Of a stretch of 64,000 nt of DNA, positions 45,746-58,360 are shown piece by piece. The notes under the pieces are model-generated. The model worked only from the letters and a program-made list of their open reading frames with translations. It was not told where the DNA came from and did not search any database. This stretch comes from Climacium dendroides (taxonomy: Eukaryota > Streptophyta > Bryopsida > Hypnales > Climaciaceae): assembly GCA_950106755.1 (NCBI GenBank), contig OX467089.1, forward strand, positions 26,765,345 to 26,829,344, read 5' to 3'. Made by a program: the position numbers and the translations under genes. Every line of letters begins with the position of its first letter. The first letter of the stretch is position 1.

Positions 45746-46393
45746 CGGAGATGGGCGATTTCTGAACCTCCTACCTTACCTTATGCTACGCAGTCCCAAA
45801 CTTTCGGATATGGTCTCCTGGTTTATTCTGGAAAGGATGCGATTCACGCGCAATGACTGACTGACCGCCCGACGGACGGATGGACGCCATAATTTCGAGA
45901 GCATGGCAGCGATATCGTCGTCATCATCATGTCTGTGTCGTCTCAACTACTTCCATCAGCTCTCTTTTTTCTGACCGCGAAAAAAAAAAAAAAAAAAAAA
46001 AAGTAAAAGTGACATTGAATTGGCTGGCTGGCTGGCGAGGCACTCAAAGCGTTTGCCATGAAATCATGAAATTGCCAGCCTCGTTGATCCCAAAGACTTG
46101 TAAGGCTTTAGGGGAGGAGCAGCTCCCATTAATGGGGACGAAGTGGGTATGATTAGGTCGCACATAACTTACAATTTACAGGGGAAGATCATGAGCAAGC
46201 TTACAACCACAGGGGTGCCACTTTGCCGGTGGGGAGGACGGACAGCCTGCTGAGTGAGTATGGGTTGTAACTTACCCCTTGTAAAAAGGACAATGCAAGC
46301 CCCTCCGAGGGCATTTCGAAAATAGGCGAAACTTGAATATTTCACTTGAGTAGTTCGTGATTTTCAATTTAAAAAATCTCTTAAAACATTTAA
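45746..46393. other. Intergenic DNA with a 23-base poly-A run
   Basis: Poly-A at 45980-46002. Moderately GC-rich, with no gene recognised. The A-run is not preceded by gene-like DNA that would mark a processed pseudogene. Confidence 0.5.
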
Positions 46394-47102
46394 TCTGTTA
46401 GACGATGTGGAAGATGTTTTGTGGCCGATGAATGACGAAGAATCTCTCCATATAAGACAAAAAGTGCAACTATTCATCCTCCCAATTTCGTGTGAAAAGG
46501 AAGTGTCTTCTACAGGAGTCTATGTGCTTTTGCAATTTTGTAAGCAAATGATTCACACGGTAATGAAAGGGATGATTTCCACGGTGACTGGCTTGTTGTT
46601 TAACCCCTAAAGGTCCAAACACCATTTTTTGGGGCATCATAGCAATTTTGGGTAGCTCACTACGAATGGAAATTTTGTTTCTTTTCTTTAAAAAAATTCA
46701 CAAAACATATGCCCAAGGAGTAGCTTTAAGGTGCAACAATTTTCATAACTTTTGACTACATGGTTAAAAAGTTATTGCATGATATGTAATTTTCAACATT
46801 TGGCAGGCAGCTTGGGCAACCCCAAAAAATTCTTCAAAAATCATTTTTTTAAGAAATAAAAATTTGAAATTGGTTATCTAGACTTATATATTCGTAGAAA
46901 GCTTTGAATCATTTCATTTTGATTAATGAGATGAAAGTTGTGAGGAGTTTTAGTTTGTTAGGTATGGAATCCTTAAAGCTACTCCTCAGGCACACACTTC
47001 GTGAAATTTTCAAAGAAAAGCAATAAAAATTCCATTTGTAGTGAGCTACCTCAAATCACTATGATGCCAAAAAATGGTGTTTGGACCTTTAGGGATTAAG
47101 GA
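46394..47102 (+). mobile_element. TTAA family 2 element, interrupted near its right end
   Basis: TTAA at 46390-46393, then the family 2 core: CCGATGAATGACGAAGAATC, GTGCAACTATTCATCC, GATGATTTCCACGGTGAC. The right terminus is split by the family 1 element at 46604-47095. Removing that insert and one TTAA restores GTTGTTTAAGGA followed by TTAA (47103-47106), giving a 213-bp element of normal family size. Confidence 0.8.
46604..47095 (+). mobile_element. TTAA family 1 element with long TIRs (492 bp)
   Basis: Inserted at a TTAA inside the family 2 right end, with TTAA at 46600-46603 and 47096-47099. Left end CCCCTAAAGGTCCAAACACC; right end read inward TCCCTAAAGGTCCAAACACC. The similarity continues inward about 70 bases (ATTTTTTGG, CATCATAG, GTAGCTCACTAC). 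Best-preserved family 1 copy. Confidence 0.85.
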
Positions 47103-47106
47103 TTAA

Positions 47107-47545
47107 CAAAGAAAATGTAGCTCCAATAATCTATCTTTTACTCCATTTGAATTTTTTTCGAAATGATTATAATTATAATTTTTGTGACACTTTCAAGATA
47201 GCATCTTGAAAGCTCAATGGACACCACTCTTGAACTTTTTGTATTGAATGTCTCTTGGTATAATCTTAAGGAGTACATCAATTACACCATTATGTTTGTC
47301 ACTATTATTTCAATTTTTTGAATTAAATTCATATTATTTTAAGCATTTTTGTAATTATTATGATTTTTATATGGATTTTTTTTAAATCATGTAAAATTCA
47401 GTTTGATATTTTCAATTATGAAAAAATGAGATTAAATTTTAAACATATGTTACTACATGCCAAAAATATCAAATTTTTGAAATCTATTTTTTAATGTAGA
47501 AATCTAATGAAGTTTGACCAAGCCCAAACATAAAATGCTCTTTAA
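47107..47545 (+). repeat. Dispersed repeat D, copy 1
   Basis: About 440 bp matched at 57918-58360, e.g. ACTCCATTTGAATTTTTTTC, CTTTCAAGATAGC, GAGTACATCAATTACACCAT and AATCTAATGAAGTTTGACCA. Both copies begin after TTAAC and end near a GGGTTMA/GGGCTAA, so this may be another TTAA-type element with decayed ends. Confidence 0.7.
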
Positions 47546-48831
47546 GGGTTCAGTTAGATTGGATGGATTGGAACTTAGAGTGGGAAGACAAACTATTGCC
47601 GACATGCCATTTAAATTATTGGTGCAGATCTAGGGGAAAGAAATGTTTTGGCTAGACCTAATTTCATTGGATATACTAGTGTGGCCATGTGCCATTGTCA
47701 ACTTGCCACAATTAAAGTAAAGGTAAATGTAAATTTTCAACTCATAAAAACTTTGAAATTCAACAACTTTCACAATCTAGGTCCAAATGTCACAAATGAA
47801 ATCCCGTGCATCCCTCCTTATAGAGAGCTTTCTGATGATATCAAAAACGAAATTGGGAGATGTAAGGTCCAAGAGATCTCACCATAACAAATAGAACAAA
47901 TCAAAACAAACAAACAACCTAACTTGGAGCATCCCCACGGCTGGCGTATGAGAGATGTACAAGATTGGACTATTTGCCATGGTCTTTAGATGTGGCCAGG
48001 GCCATGCTCTAGTTTTCTACCCTACAACAAAACATTGAAGGAAGTACGCCAATGATAGAACACTATAATCCAAAAATCTAGTGCACCACATCATCCCATT
48101 GTCAAAGCATCTATACGATAAATTCACCACCTTGCTTTGAAAGTAAACAATTTAATTTTCAATTCTTAGAAATACCTCTCATTAATTAAAATATTTTAAT
48201 CTAACTTCACTATGAGCACTCAAGCTCCTACTAATTCTAATTAAAATACTCCATATGGATTGTCCTACTTTTTACCACCTCATGTGTATATAGTGAGCTT
48301 CTCTTCCTACTAGAAATTTCACAACAAGTTGATAATCCATTATTTGTTTGTTTTTGGACTCAAGTAAAGGAAATTTTATTGAAGATGAGAATGATTTTTC
48401 AGTGTTACATTTGTTCCAAAAGAAAAAGTTTAATATATTTCATCTCTTTTTAGCTCCAACTCGAAGTCGGAACTTGAAAATTTGCTTTAAATTTTGTGCT
48501 CCATACCTTGAATAATATGTCCTTTGACATACCGAGCCGCAAACAAGAGACACCATTCAGTCATTGCTTGCCATTTTTGGCCGTAGTTGGCTATTTTTTG
48601 GCCCTCACGCAGCTATAGTGGGCCAAATACAATGGCTAGGCTTGGCCAATCACCGTGTTTGTGCCACTTGCTAAGTCGCCCAATAGATGTTATTAAGGTA
48701 TGGATAAGTTTATATTAGCAAATTGAAAGTTAACTTTTGAATGCTTCCAAAGGAAAAAATTCAATTCAAAAGGCTAGTTGACTACCAAACTCAAACATAC
48801 CGCATAAAATGCCATTGTTTTTTTTAATTAA
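47546..48831. other. AT-rich intergenic DNA
   Basis: No recognised gene; the 79-codon frame at 47648-47887 has no identifiable domain. Confidence 0.45.
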
Positions 48832-48835
48832 CATA

Positions 48836-49308
48836 TAAGGTAAAACAATCTATTGTGGTCAGAATTAGGAGTTTTGTCTTCATGCCATTGCTAATTTTTG
48901 CTAACATACACAGAGATAGATGTGAAAAACAGCAAAAGCAATTGAAATTATATTTTTTTGGCAAATTATAAATTTGTTATGATTTTTTGAAGTGCATTGC
49001 CCATTATGGCCTAAAAGAGTCTTTTAGACTACCCCAAAACAATAAAAGTGTATCCATAATGGTCATCTTATTCATCTACAACAAATACAACATTTCCTAA
49101 TATAAAAGGCCTAAAAAAGTCACTTATTAAAATGAATTTACATTGAAAAGTTAGAAGTTCCTAATGAGGTCATTAATCATTCCATTACTATCACCTAAGT
49201 CACATTGATTGCAATCCAAATCTCATTTAATGGGAAAAAACCTTAATGAGGTCATTCCCTAGATGTCTAAGTACGGATCTTCTAACCACAATGGGTTGTT
49301 CTACCTTA
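48836..49308 (-). mobile_element. TIR element with CCCATTGTGGT ends, minus orientation
   Basis: Left end TAAGGTAAAACAATCTATTG, then TGGTCAG. Right end read inward: TAAGGTAGAACAACCCATTG, then TGGTTAG. The interior matches 58744-59216 in reverse orientation. More diverged than that copy. Confidence 0.75.
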
Positions 49309-52300
49309 CTTCATTTCATTCTTGGACAATGTTATAATATAATAATATGCTATTTGTTGTAAAATTATTAGGCACAATTTTTTTTTTTAATTTTTAATTT
49401 CATGTAGAACAAAATATTATTTGTCCCAATTTCATCAAATGAGACATTGAAAAAGGGGGGGTTTTGCCCCTAAAATTCCAAAGCTTTCACCTATTGTACA
49501 TCCAATTGTAGGATCTTGCATTAGACTAGTATGAGAATGTCTGGAAGAAATTTCAGAAACTTTGATTGTATTGATCACGAGATATAAACATATAAACTAA
49601 AAAAACAAGATTTTTGCTCTTAGCCAAGCTATATTATAAGGCTTTAAATCCTCTTGATTTAAATCTTTTATTCTATAGATAAATCACATCAAATGAGAAT
49701 AAGTTTGAAAGAGTGTTCTATCCCTTCATAGATGAGGTTCTGCCTAAGGTAACTTACTAATTCCTCCATTTTTTCTTTAGTTTTCTTACTTAGCCACTTT
49801 AATTCTTAATTGAACTTAAAGTTAGATTCAAAATTTTAATATTAGGTTTATTTTTAAGTTTAGTGTCAAAAACTTGTAGAATAGTTTCAAAGGTTTTCAA
49901 AACCATAAATACTTAGGAATTAGGTCTAAAACGAATAAGATATAGGTGGACGAAATAGAGTATATAGATTGGATGAAAATTAGCTAAATTCATCCAAAAA
50001 GAACAAGATTAGAAAATAAAAAGTAGAAGTAAAGCAAGCTTCAAAAGTGAAGTTAAAATTTTGTTTTGAATTTTAAGTTAGTAGTAAATAGTAGATGAAG
50101 TTTGAAAATATTGAATAGTGGTCAAACTTCATCCATCAATAACTTCTACTAAGAAGGTTTAAATTGGAAGCAACTTAGCATTTTGAAAAAAAGAAGTAAA
50201 ATTCTTTAAGGAACAAGTATTTAAAGTATAAAAATAGTAATTGATTAGAAGTAATTCAGCCCTTTTAGAAACAAGGAAGTAGCAAATCAAACTATCTTAG
50301 AAATTACTAAGAAAAAACTTAGGTGTAGAATTTGATAGAAGGAACCTAGTGGAGTTTAGAACAACTTTAAACTTTGAAAAATACTTGAAACACTAAAAAA
50401 TAACAAAGGTCAAAATTTAGACTAAAGAATGGATAAAGACAAGTAAATTTTGCCCACCCAAGTCCAAACTTAGGATATAGGATTTAGTTGAAAGTTTTCA
50501 ACCTAAAAGTAGAAGTAAAATACCAAATTAAATTGAAATTAGAAGTTAGTTAAAAAAAATGGATGAAGTTTAAATAGCCATTCCAAAGACTAAACTTTGT
50601 CAACTCATTATTTTTTTAGGAGTGTCAAATTTCAATGCATTTTATGTTTTTTAAAATGGCATGAATTGATGTTGTATTTAGGCTTTCGAATTTTAAATTA
50701 TAAACTATCCCCTGGACTAAGAATTGCAATTAAGCAAGGTTTGGATTGGTTCTTTTGCAAGTTTATGACATTTAGGCACTTACGAAAGATCCATTGCTTG
50801 GAAGGCACAATGGGTGACATCTAGGCACTCACATAGCATACATCACACATAGAACTAAAACTTGGTTGTGCACCTTTAGTTACCAAATGTGGATAAATAA
50901 ATGCTTACAACCACTACCAAACCTAGAAGAGGATATCGAAAACAATGGATTAGATGATCTCACTAGCTTGGAAGAAGAAGCATGTGACATCTTGACTGCC
51001 ATCATGATTGATGAGGAAGTCTAGTTTAACGCACACAACATCCCATCCATTGTATTGTAGTATGTAGAATAAAATGGTCACCATGTATTTAAGTCCATGT
51101 TGGTTACCCAACTAAATGATTACTCTTTTTGTCAAAAGATTGACTAACAAGAGTCCAGAATTCCATCTATTACAACAAAAGTGATGATGTCTTTAATGCA
51201 TCATCTTCCTCTACTTCATGCTTGCTTGGGGTTGATTTGGATTGTAGAGTCTTTCTTGTATAGTGGAGTAGCACAAACATGTCTTCTATAGTGAAGGTTG
51301 ATTTGCAAAGATTAAGGAGATTGCAAAGAAAACAACCAAGATACAAGGGCTAGGCATATTGAATTATCAACGGTATTGATGAAGATAGTTGGTGGATATT
51401 GGATAGACAAGGTTCAAAAAATTTGTCAACATTTTGGGATAGCCATCAAGCATTTTAAGGAAAGGTATCTCAAATGCCTCTATCATGGTTTTATTAACTT
51501 GGTACTCTAAACAACATGGGCATTACAAGTTTAAGTATGATGTTTCCAATTGGAAGTGGATTAATTTGGATGCAATTATCTCCATAGTGTCTCTTTTCTT
51601 CAACCCTTCTACAAAGGTATATAGTGTTCTAGAAGATGATGCAAAATGCCAAAATGATTTAATTTCTAAAAATCACCATATAGATGAAACCATCATGCTT
51701 GTTGGTTTTGTAAAACCAAATTTGGAGGCCTAGGATTCTATTGGGACAAGATGGGAATGCAAATTTTTTTCCACTCACAGAGCTAGATGTCTAAGGGATG
51801 CAAGACAATCAAAAGGAAATCATAGGACTCGACAAGGAACTACCAATTGAGACTAGGTAGTCCCATCAAAAACTTCATTGTGTTGGTATTTATTGCAAAT
51901 TCCATAGCTAATTTCCTAAAAAATTTGTGCCTCCCATACTTTCCGTCATTCCTTGTGGTAGTTGTATATAAATTAGTGTTTTTTAAATCCAATGGATCTC
52001 ATAAAATTTTGTGGGTGTTTGCCATTCTTGCCCAAAATGCTCCTCTTGTGTCATTTGGTTTGCAAAAATCTTTGGGGTTCATCTTTGTCCTCCGTGCACA
52101 TACCTTTTTTGCTTCATTCTATCTAAGTTGTTAATTTGTTTCCATGGATTGCTTATGTTGCAAATTGTGTAGTGTCCAAATTTTTGTCAAAGCTTGATTA
52201 CAAGTCTGTGTCAAGGTGGACGTTGGAGGTTCCCTAACCGCAATTGACGAAGAGAATCACAACAATGAACAAGGTGCACCTGATCTCCAAGGACACCAAG

Positions 52301-53975
52301 ACAAACATCAACCACTTTGTGAAGTTCAAGTGCCTTCGCCTTACTTTGAAGGACATCCAAAGCACCTTTGGTGCACACTAGGTATTGCACATTGTAATGG
52401 TCAAAGTTTTGCTAGCACACTACCTAGAAATGTTCTCCAATTTTAGACACATATCTATAATTCTAAATGACAAACACTTCACCAATGCAATGGATGAAAA
52501 AGGCAAAGTTGTCGCACCTTCTCCATCAACAACGTACATAGAGAGTGGCAACCTGTTTGAAAATGAATCCGTTTGAAAATGGTAAGGTATATTTTCCTAA
52601 ACCCTTCCCTATTGTAAATCCAAATAGCATTTGCACATTCTTGTGTGCCCAAGTGTTGGTATTGTAGGTTTGTTGTTTCATTTAGATTTGTATACTTTTT
52701 AAGATGTTTAGGAACCCCATCTATAAGTATATTTACTCGAAACACAAAAAGTTTTCATCATTTGGATTACCTAATTGTACACTACCCATTTTTTCTTGTT
52801 CTATGTTTTTACTCCGTTTCTTTTGCCATTCAAATTTGGATCTAATTGCAAGGTCTCTAGTGACAATAAGCTAGAACCATATATTTGTAGATCATTCTTA
52901 TTTTCCGATTGTAGAAGGTTCCAGTTTTATTATTCCATTTTTTCTTGGTATTCACATATATATCTAAATGTGAATGTGAAAATGTCTTCACTTTAAAAGG
53001 CACTTGCAAGACAAATGTGACTTTATTAGACAACATTTTTGTATCTAAGTGGATGGAGGGATGTCATTTTTTTGCATTGTTCATTTTTTATGCTTGGAAG
53101 TGTTAGCAGAGTACTTAGTGATTGTTGAGTCTCTACTTCAAGGTGGTTTTTTTTGCTAGGATCATGATAGAGAGGACACTCGAAACTCTTGTGCTTATAA
53201 ATGCTACAACTACTCTAAACATAGGAAATAATAGAATTGCAACACAATTGTGTTTTTCAACACAAATTTGACATTTAATTTTTCGACACATTCATTTTTT
53301 GTTGTTTTGGGAAGTTTACTTGTTGAATCTCTTAGACTTGCTAAAACTTTTAGACTTGTGCTTGGTTCATTTAATGGAAATCTTGAGCTTCTTGAACACT
53401 TCAATTGTGCTTACTTTACTTGTTGAAACTTCAACTTCTTCACTTCAATTTCAATTTTTCAATTACTGAAACTCTTAAATTTGATTATGCTTCCATTTCA
53501 TTGAAACTTCAAAATGTCAATGCGTTGCTCTTCTCTCATTGAATCTCTATGAATGAAACCCTATCTTGTGAAGTAATGACATGCAATATTGCAAAAGAAC
53601 AGTTCTTATGCAAAATAATGACACTCACTAACCCAAAGAAATTATAAATAAAATAAGGTATTCAAAACTATGCATGATCTTCATTTCAATGACATATAAG
53701 GTACTATATAATGACACTTATTTTCTAAAAATAAAAGATCTATTTAACATTCAAAATTTAGAAATAATACCTCCCTTTTATAATGTAGTTGTCTTAGGTG
53801 TACACAAAAAAATATAGTAAGTGCTAGCCTTGAGCAACAAGCTTACTTTGACATTTGCTTGGCACCGCCATAAAATGTCAAAAGCATGAAGCTGGTGAGT
53901 TCTACAAAGCTTTTCGGGTCACAACACTATATCCACTAACATAGTTAAAACAATAGCGAAAGGGATCATCATCCA
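49309..53975. other. AT-rich repeats and degenerate reading frames
   Basis: About 49455-49630 matches part of the family 1 elements (CCCCTAAAATTCCAAAG, GTAGGATCTTGCATTAGACT). About 49800-50885 is compositionally and in part sequence-similar to 1200-2290. About 50915-51023 keeps a short acidic open stretch (NLEEDIENNGLDDLTSLEEE) ending in a stop. Together these look like decayed retroelement internal DNA, but no reverse transcriptase, integrase or protease motif was found. Confidence 0.35.
52265..52576 (+). pseudogene. Degenerate 104-codon frame with one internal stop
   Basis: From ATG at 52265 the frame runs 38 codons (e.g. KVHLISKDTKTNINHFVKF) to a TAG at 52379-52381. It then stays open to the TGA ending at 52576 (e.g. 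LLAHYLEMFSNFRHISIIL). The first half uses GC-richer codons than its surroundings, which suggests a formerly coding stretch. I do not recognise the family; a transposon or host gene fragment are both possible. Confidence 0.3.
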
Positions 53976-54250
53976 AGCAAGGGATTTATTTATATTTTTT
54001 ATAAAGTGCTAGAGTGGCAATATTAAATGTTATAGCAATGCTCCAAATTTCAACATTCATCCCTATATTGGATAGAAAATATCACATTAGTGCATATCCA
54101 TAATTCTATTTTCATCCATAATCTAGTGATTTCATCCAAGAATTTTTTTAGTTCAATATTTTCTGGCGATTTTCCGCCTTTTTAATTAGTACCATTTTGT
54201 TCCAAGGTCATGGTGTTGGGCTAAACACTTTGGTGCAAATGGCCGACAAA
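53976..54250 (+). repeat. Three-copy repeat (with 42260 and 59618), copy 2
   Basis: Shares CAAATTTCAACATTCATCC, GATAGAAAATATCACATTAG, TTCATCCATAATCTAGTGAT-like and GTACCATTTTGTTCCAAGGT with the reverse complement of 59920-60190, and its first part with 42300-42430. Confidence 0.7.
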
Positions 54251-54283
54251 TCACCAACAAAAAACCCTACATCAAAGTAATGA

Positions 54284-55213
54284 TTATTCCCTAAAGTTCC
54301 AAAATCCCTACGGGGGACTCTTGGGATTGTGGGTAGGCTCATGTGATCTCAATTTTCAACATGATTTTTTGGAACTTTTTTTTGAAGATAGGAAATTAGA
54401 TTAGCTTTGGGGGAATATAATTTTTACTTCAATCGGTGTCTGGAAACAAAACTTATGCCACTACGAGTCCAATAAGCAACTTGAGGGGCAACCCCCAAAA
54501 AATCACAAAGAGTTGAAAAATTATTCATTTTTAATATATTTCTCAAAGATTATATTTTTGTCTACATTTGAAGCTTTGATTCATTCCATTTGGACTAGTA
54601 ATGAAAAAATTATAGACAATCTTATTTTTTCGGCAATCTAATCATCTTCTTGAAAAAATAATTTAAAGAATCCATTTTTTAATGCAATATTTATAATTTT
54701 TCAAAAGGAATTTCTAGGCAAGGTTATGTTTACTTGCTAGAACAATCTCACCATTGGGATTATTGTGTTTCAATTCCATCCTTGAGTTATTAATGGTTTA
54801 GCTATCTCTTCAATCTTGAACCTACTTCTACTTGACAATTTTTTAATGAGTGAAAATTAAATGCTTTTTTGTTGAAATTTTTTTCTTAGATTCTGAACTC
54901 AATTTTTCAGCAAAAAAATTTATAAAATCAAAATCAGTGGTGCAAAAATTTTAAGTTAAGAAGATTCAAAGCCAAAAAATTTACTCGATCAAGGTGTGGA
55001 AAAAAACTTATTTTCTTCACTTTAAATGCAAATATCTTGCAATCTATGTTTTCTAAAAGAATTTCCCACACATTTTGTACTAATATAGTATAAGATTCTA
55101 CAGTTAGATATGTAGAAATAACAATTTTTTTTTTTTTTTTTTGCACTTTGCAATAGAAATGACAATTTTGAGTGGCTTTCAAAAAAAAGGGGCTTGGGAC
55201 TTTAGGGATTATT
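54284..55213 (+). mobile_element. TTAA family 1 element (0.93 kb)
   Basis: Left end TTATTCCCTAAAGTTCCAAA; right end read inward AATAATCCCTAAAGTCCCAA. The interior is shared with 3668-5327 and, inverted, 39559-40681. The flanking tetranucleotides have mutated from TTAA. Contains a poly-T run near 55124. Confidence 0.7.
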
Positions 55214-56890
55214 GAAGAGGACTTTCGTTATGCAATAGGATGTGGTATATTTTTGGAATCCTAGTTTTGTCTCAACAATTATTATATTGTGCTATGAACC
55301 CAATTTTGGGGGATCTTGACAAGAGTATTCATGTATAATTAAGTACATTTAATAAATTTTATCTTTTAAAAAATTAAATATTATAATCCATTTTTCTTTA
55401 TACAAATATGAAAGCATCATATTTTCATTTTCTCAAATGATGGGCCGAGTGAAAAGTGTCTATTGGTCTTGAAGGGCTTTATTTTCCATCCTACCAACTA
55501 GTTAAAACTTGATCGGTGCAAATGTCTAAGTTTTTTTCTACTAATATTCTATACGTATAAATTTTGACTTATAATAAATAAAAAGTATAACTTTAGTAGT
55601 TTTAAAAAAAGTTCACAAGATATGATTCTGAAATTTTGAAAATAACAACATTTATAGTTTTTTTAATTACAAATCCATTGCAACAAATTATGCTCTAAAA
55701 AGTTATTCAAATCAATACCATCTCAAAATTGTTGTTTACAATACTTGAGCATTTTAGACAAGATCATAGCATTTGAAGTTAGGAAGAAAAAAAAATGTAT
55801 TCTACCTACTAGGGTCACTAGACTAAAATTCCTAGAGTGAGATTTTTACTTTACATTTAGTTTTTTTATATGATTTTTGCATCCTATATTAGCAATTGAA
55901 TACTCAAAATAATGATGAAGAATTTGTGATTTCAAAGTACATTCTACTTTTAACCCCTATCAACAAGAAATGAAGTTCAACAAAAGTCATAAGAATTGAA
56001 CACTTTGAAAAGGTACTAAATGAAAAATGAAAACTTTTATTTATTTATTTTTTCATAGAAATGCAATTGTACAAAATTGAACAAGAATGTGTAGGGAAAA
56101 AATGCATGAATCGATTAGGATTATGTTAGGCTCTTTATCCTCATATTTTTTTGGTGACCAACTTTTTAGATTTGACTTGTGGAAAATAGAGTTAAAAAAC
56201 TTCAATTCACTTTTGCAGTCTTAACACCCTCATGATCAAACATTATAATCTTTCAATTTATAAATGATATTGTCGTGTTTTCTTTCCGTATGTGATTTCT
56301 AACATGTCTAGTTATTTCTAACATGTCTAGTTTGAATCAGTTCGATCACAATTTAAAAGAAATCGATATAACTTATCAAAATATTGGCTTTTTTTTCAAT
56401 TTAGAGCAAATTCAAAAGAAATCGATGCAACTTATCAAAATGTTGGTTTTTTGTTCAATTTAGAGCAAATTCGTGGAAGCTCAAAAGAAAGGCCTTGGGC
56501 ATGTAGTGGGGTAAGTTATTAGTTACATGTTTGTGAAGTTTCAGAAGGCGGCAGTAATAATTTATACAAGCCAAGCTACTGTACTGACCCCAAATTACCA
56601 ACAACTTTTCCCCAAAAACTTTCCAAGGCAGCCTCATGCACGTGCCTTGGAGTGTTGGATAGTGGGCCTCCAACTTGCCTCCTCAAATCAAGCCTCCATT
56701 CACACATGCATTCATGCATGCTTTTACTTTGCAGGCAGCCTTTGACTGAACATCAGGCATTAGAACTGCCAGGAAGCAAGCAAAAGAAAAGACAGGGCAA
56801 TGTGCTGCTTGGCCCAAGGGAGTCCCTGGGATGACATAGGCACTGGTCTATACTCTATACAGTATGCAGGCATGGAATACTTTAAATTTT
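55214..56890. other. Intergenic DNA, no recognised gene
   Basis: AT-rich to about 56500. The GC-richer part at 56520-56840 has short frames on both strands without identifiable domains. GATCAAACATTATAATCTTT near 56236 and the AACTTATCAAAAT repeats near 56365 and 56427 are local repetition. Confidence 0.4.
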
Positions 56891-56898
56891 AAATTTAA

Positions 56899-57126
56899 CC
56901 CTTTAAACGTCATCGAGGCGATGTGTTTGCATCCAATGGATGACAAAGAATTCTCTTGTGTAGGACAGAAATGCAACTATTCATCCACAAAATTAAGGGT
57001 GAAAAGGGGAAATCACTTTTGTAGTAGTTTGAGTCCCAATGATTATTTTTGGTTTTTTTAATCTAGATGATGTCACACAGTTCCGAAAGGGCTGATTTCC
57101 ACGGTCACCAGCCCAACGTTTAAGGG
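56899..57126 (+). mobile_element. TTAA family 2 element (228 bp)
   Basis: Exact TTAA on both sides (56895-56898 and 57127-57130). Left end CCCTTTAAACGTCATCGAGG; right end read inward CCCTTAAACGTTGGGCTGG. Family core: CCAATGGATGACAAAGAATT, TGTAGGACAGAAATGCAACT, ATTCATCC, then GATTTCCACGGTCACCAGCC. Confidence 0.85.
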
Positions 57127-57344
57127 TTAAAAAATTTAAAACAATATTTTTTAAGTGATTTATGAAAATCATTTCTTCAACTAACTTATTACTACTATTA
57201 TTATTGTTATCATTATCATTGTTATTATTATAGAAGCATCAGTAAGTTTCTTAAACAAGCTGTGTAGGAGGGGGGGCTAAAAGAAGGGTGTTCACATGGC
57301 CCATGTCTCCTGCAGCATGTGGTGACCTGGTAGTAGGAAAAACC

Positions 57345-57578
57345 GGCCAGGGTGAACTGACCTCATTGCCCCGTTTTACCCCTAGGGAAAACGCTGTGGA
57401 ATTTTTTATTTGCAATTGGATGATTTTTTTTTGCAAATTCTGAATTCAGATTTGCAATCAGCGGCCCCAAATTAGCTAGGGGCAGTGTAGAAATATAAAA
57501 AATAATGGCAAAAAATACGGGGCTTTTTTTCACAATTAACCCTGGCTGGGGCAACGAGGGGGGTAGTTCTCCCTGGCC
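57345..57578. mobile_element. 234-bp TIR element, GGCCAGGG ends
   Basis: Left end GGCCAGGGTGAACTGACCTC, then ATTGCCCC. Right end read inward: GGCCAGGGAGAACTACCCCC, then CTCGTTGCCCC. Diverged relatives lie upstream of both DUF3455 genes (about 6600-6790 and 17835-17995). Superfamily not assigned. Confidence 0.75.
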
Positions 57579-57917
57579 CTAGAAACCCCTTAAAGGAGAA
57601 TGCAAGCCTCTTGGGCAATTTCAAAGTGAAAACTTGAATTCTCTCATCCAAAGATGAGCTCTTTTGGCTTGAGAGGAGTTCAGCTTGTTGATGCATCTGT
57701 TACTCTTCTTGGTTGTTTGCGTTGTCATGTTTGTTGTCCAAAGAAGAAAAAAAATACAAATAGAAAAGAGATTTATTTGAAAAAATGCAAAAATATTTCC
57801 ACTAATAGCTTATCTTTTGGTTTCTATATTTTTACCTCTTATCAACAACAATTGTTAATGTTTCAAAAAAACAAAAAAAATCTTGAATTTTCATATAGTT
57901 CTTGATTTTATATGTTT

Positions 57918-58360
57918 TTAAGTTTAACTAAGAAAATGCATCTCCAATAATCTATGTTTTACTCCATTTGAATTTTTTTCAAAATTGTTAGAATTGTAAT
58001 TTTTGTAACACTTTCAAGATAGCTTCTTGAAAGCTCAAAATACACCACCTTTGAATTCCTCTTGGTGTAATCACAAGGAGTACATCAATTACACCATGAT
58101 GTTTATCGCTATTATTTCCATTTTTCTTTTAAAATTTTAGACTATTTTAAATATTTTGATCATTATTGTGATTTTTATATAGATTTTTAAAAAATCATAT
58201 AAAATTTAATTTCATGTTTTTAATTATATATAAAAAAAAAGATTAAACTTCACACATACGCTAATATATTTGAAAGTATCAAAATTTTAAAATCTATATT
58301 TTAATATAAAAATCTAATGAAGTTTGACCAAGTCCAGACATGAAATGTCCTTTGAGGGCT
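57918..58360 (+). repeat. Dispersed repeat D, copy 2
   Basis: Matches 47107-47545 in the same orientation with scattered substitutions and small indels. It begins after TTTAACT and ends near CCTTTGAGGGCTAA. Confidence 0.7.

Noticed and set aside
50690..51730. Retrotransposon polyprotein remnants
   Set aside because: Open stretches are short and lack reverse transcriptase, RNase H, integrase or protease motifs, so only a generic repeat call is justified.
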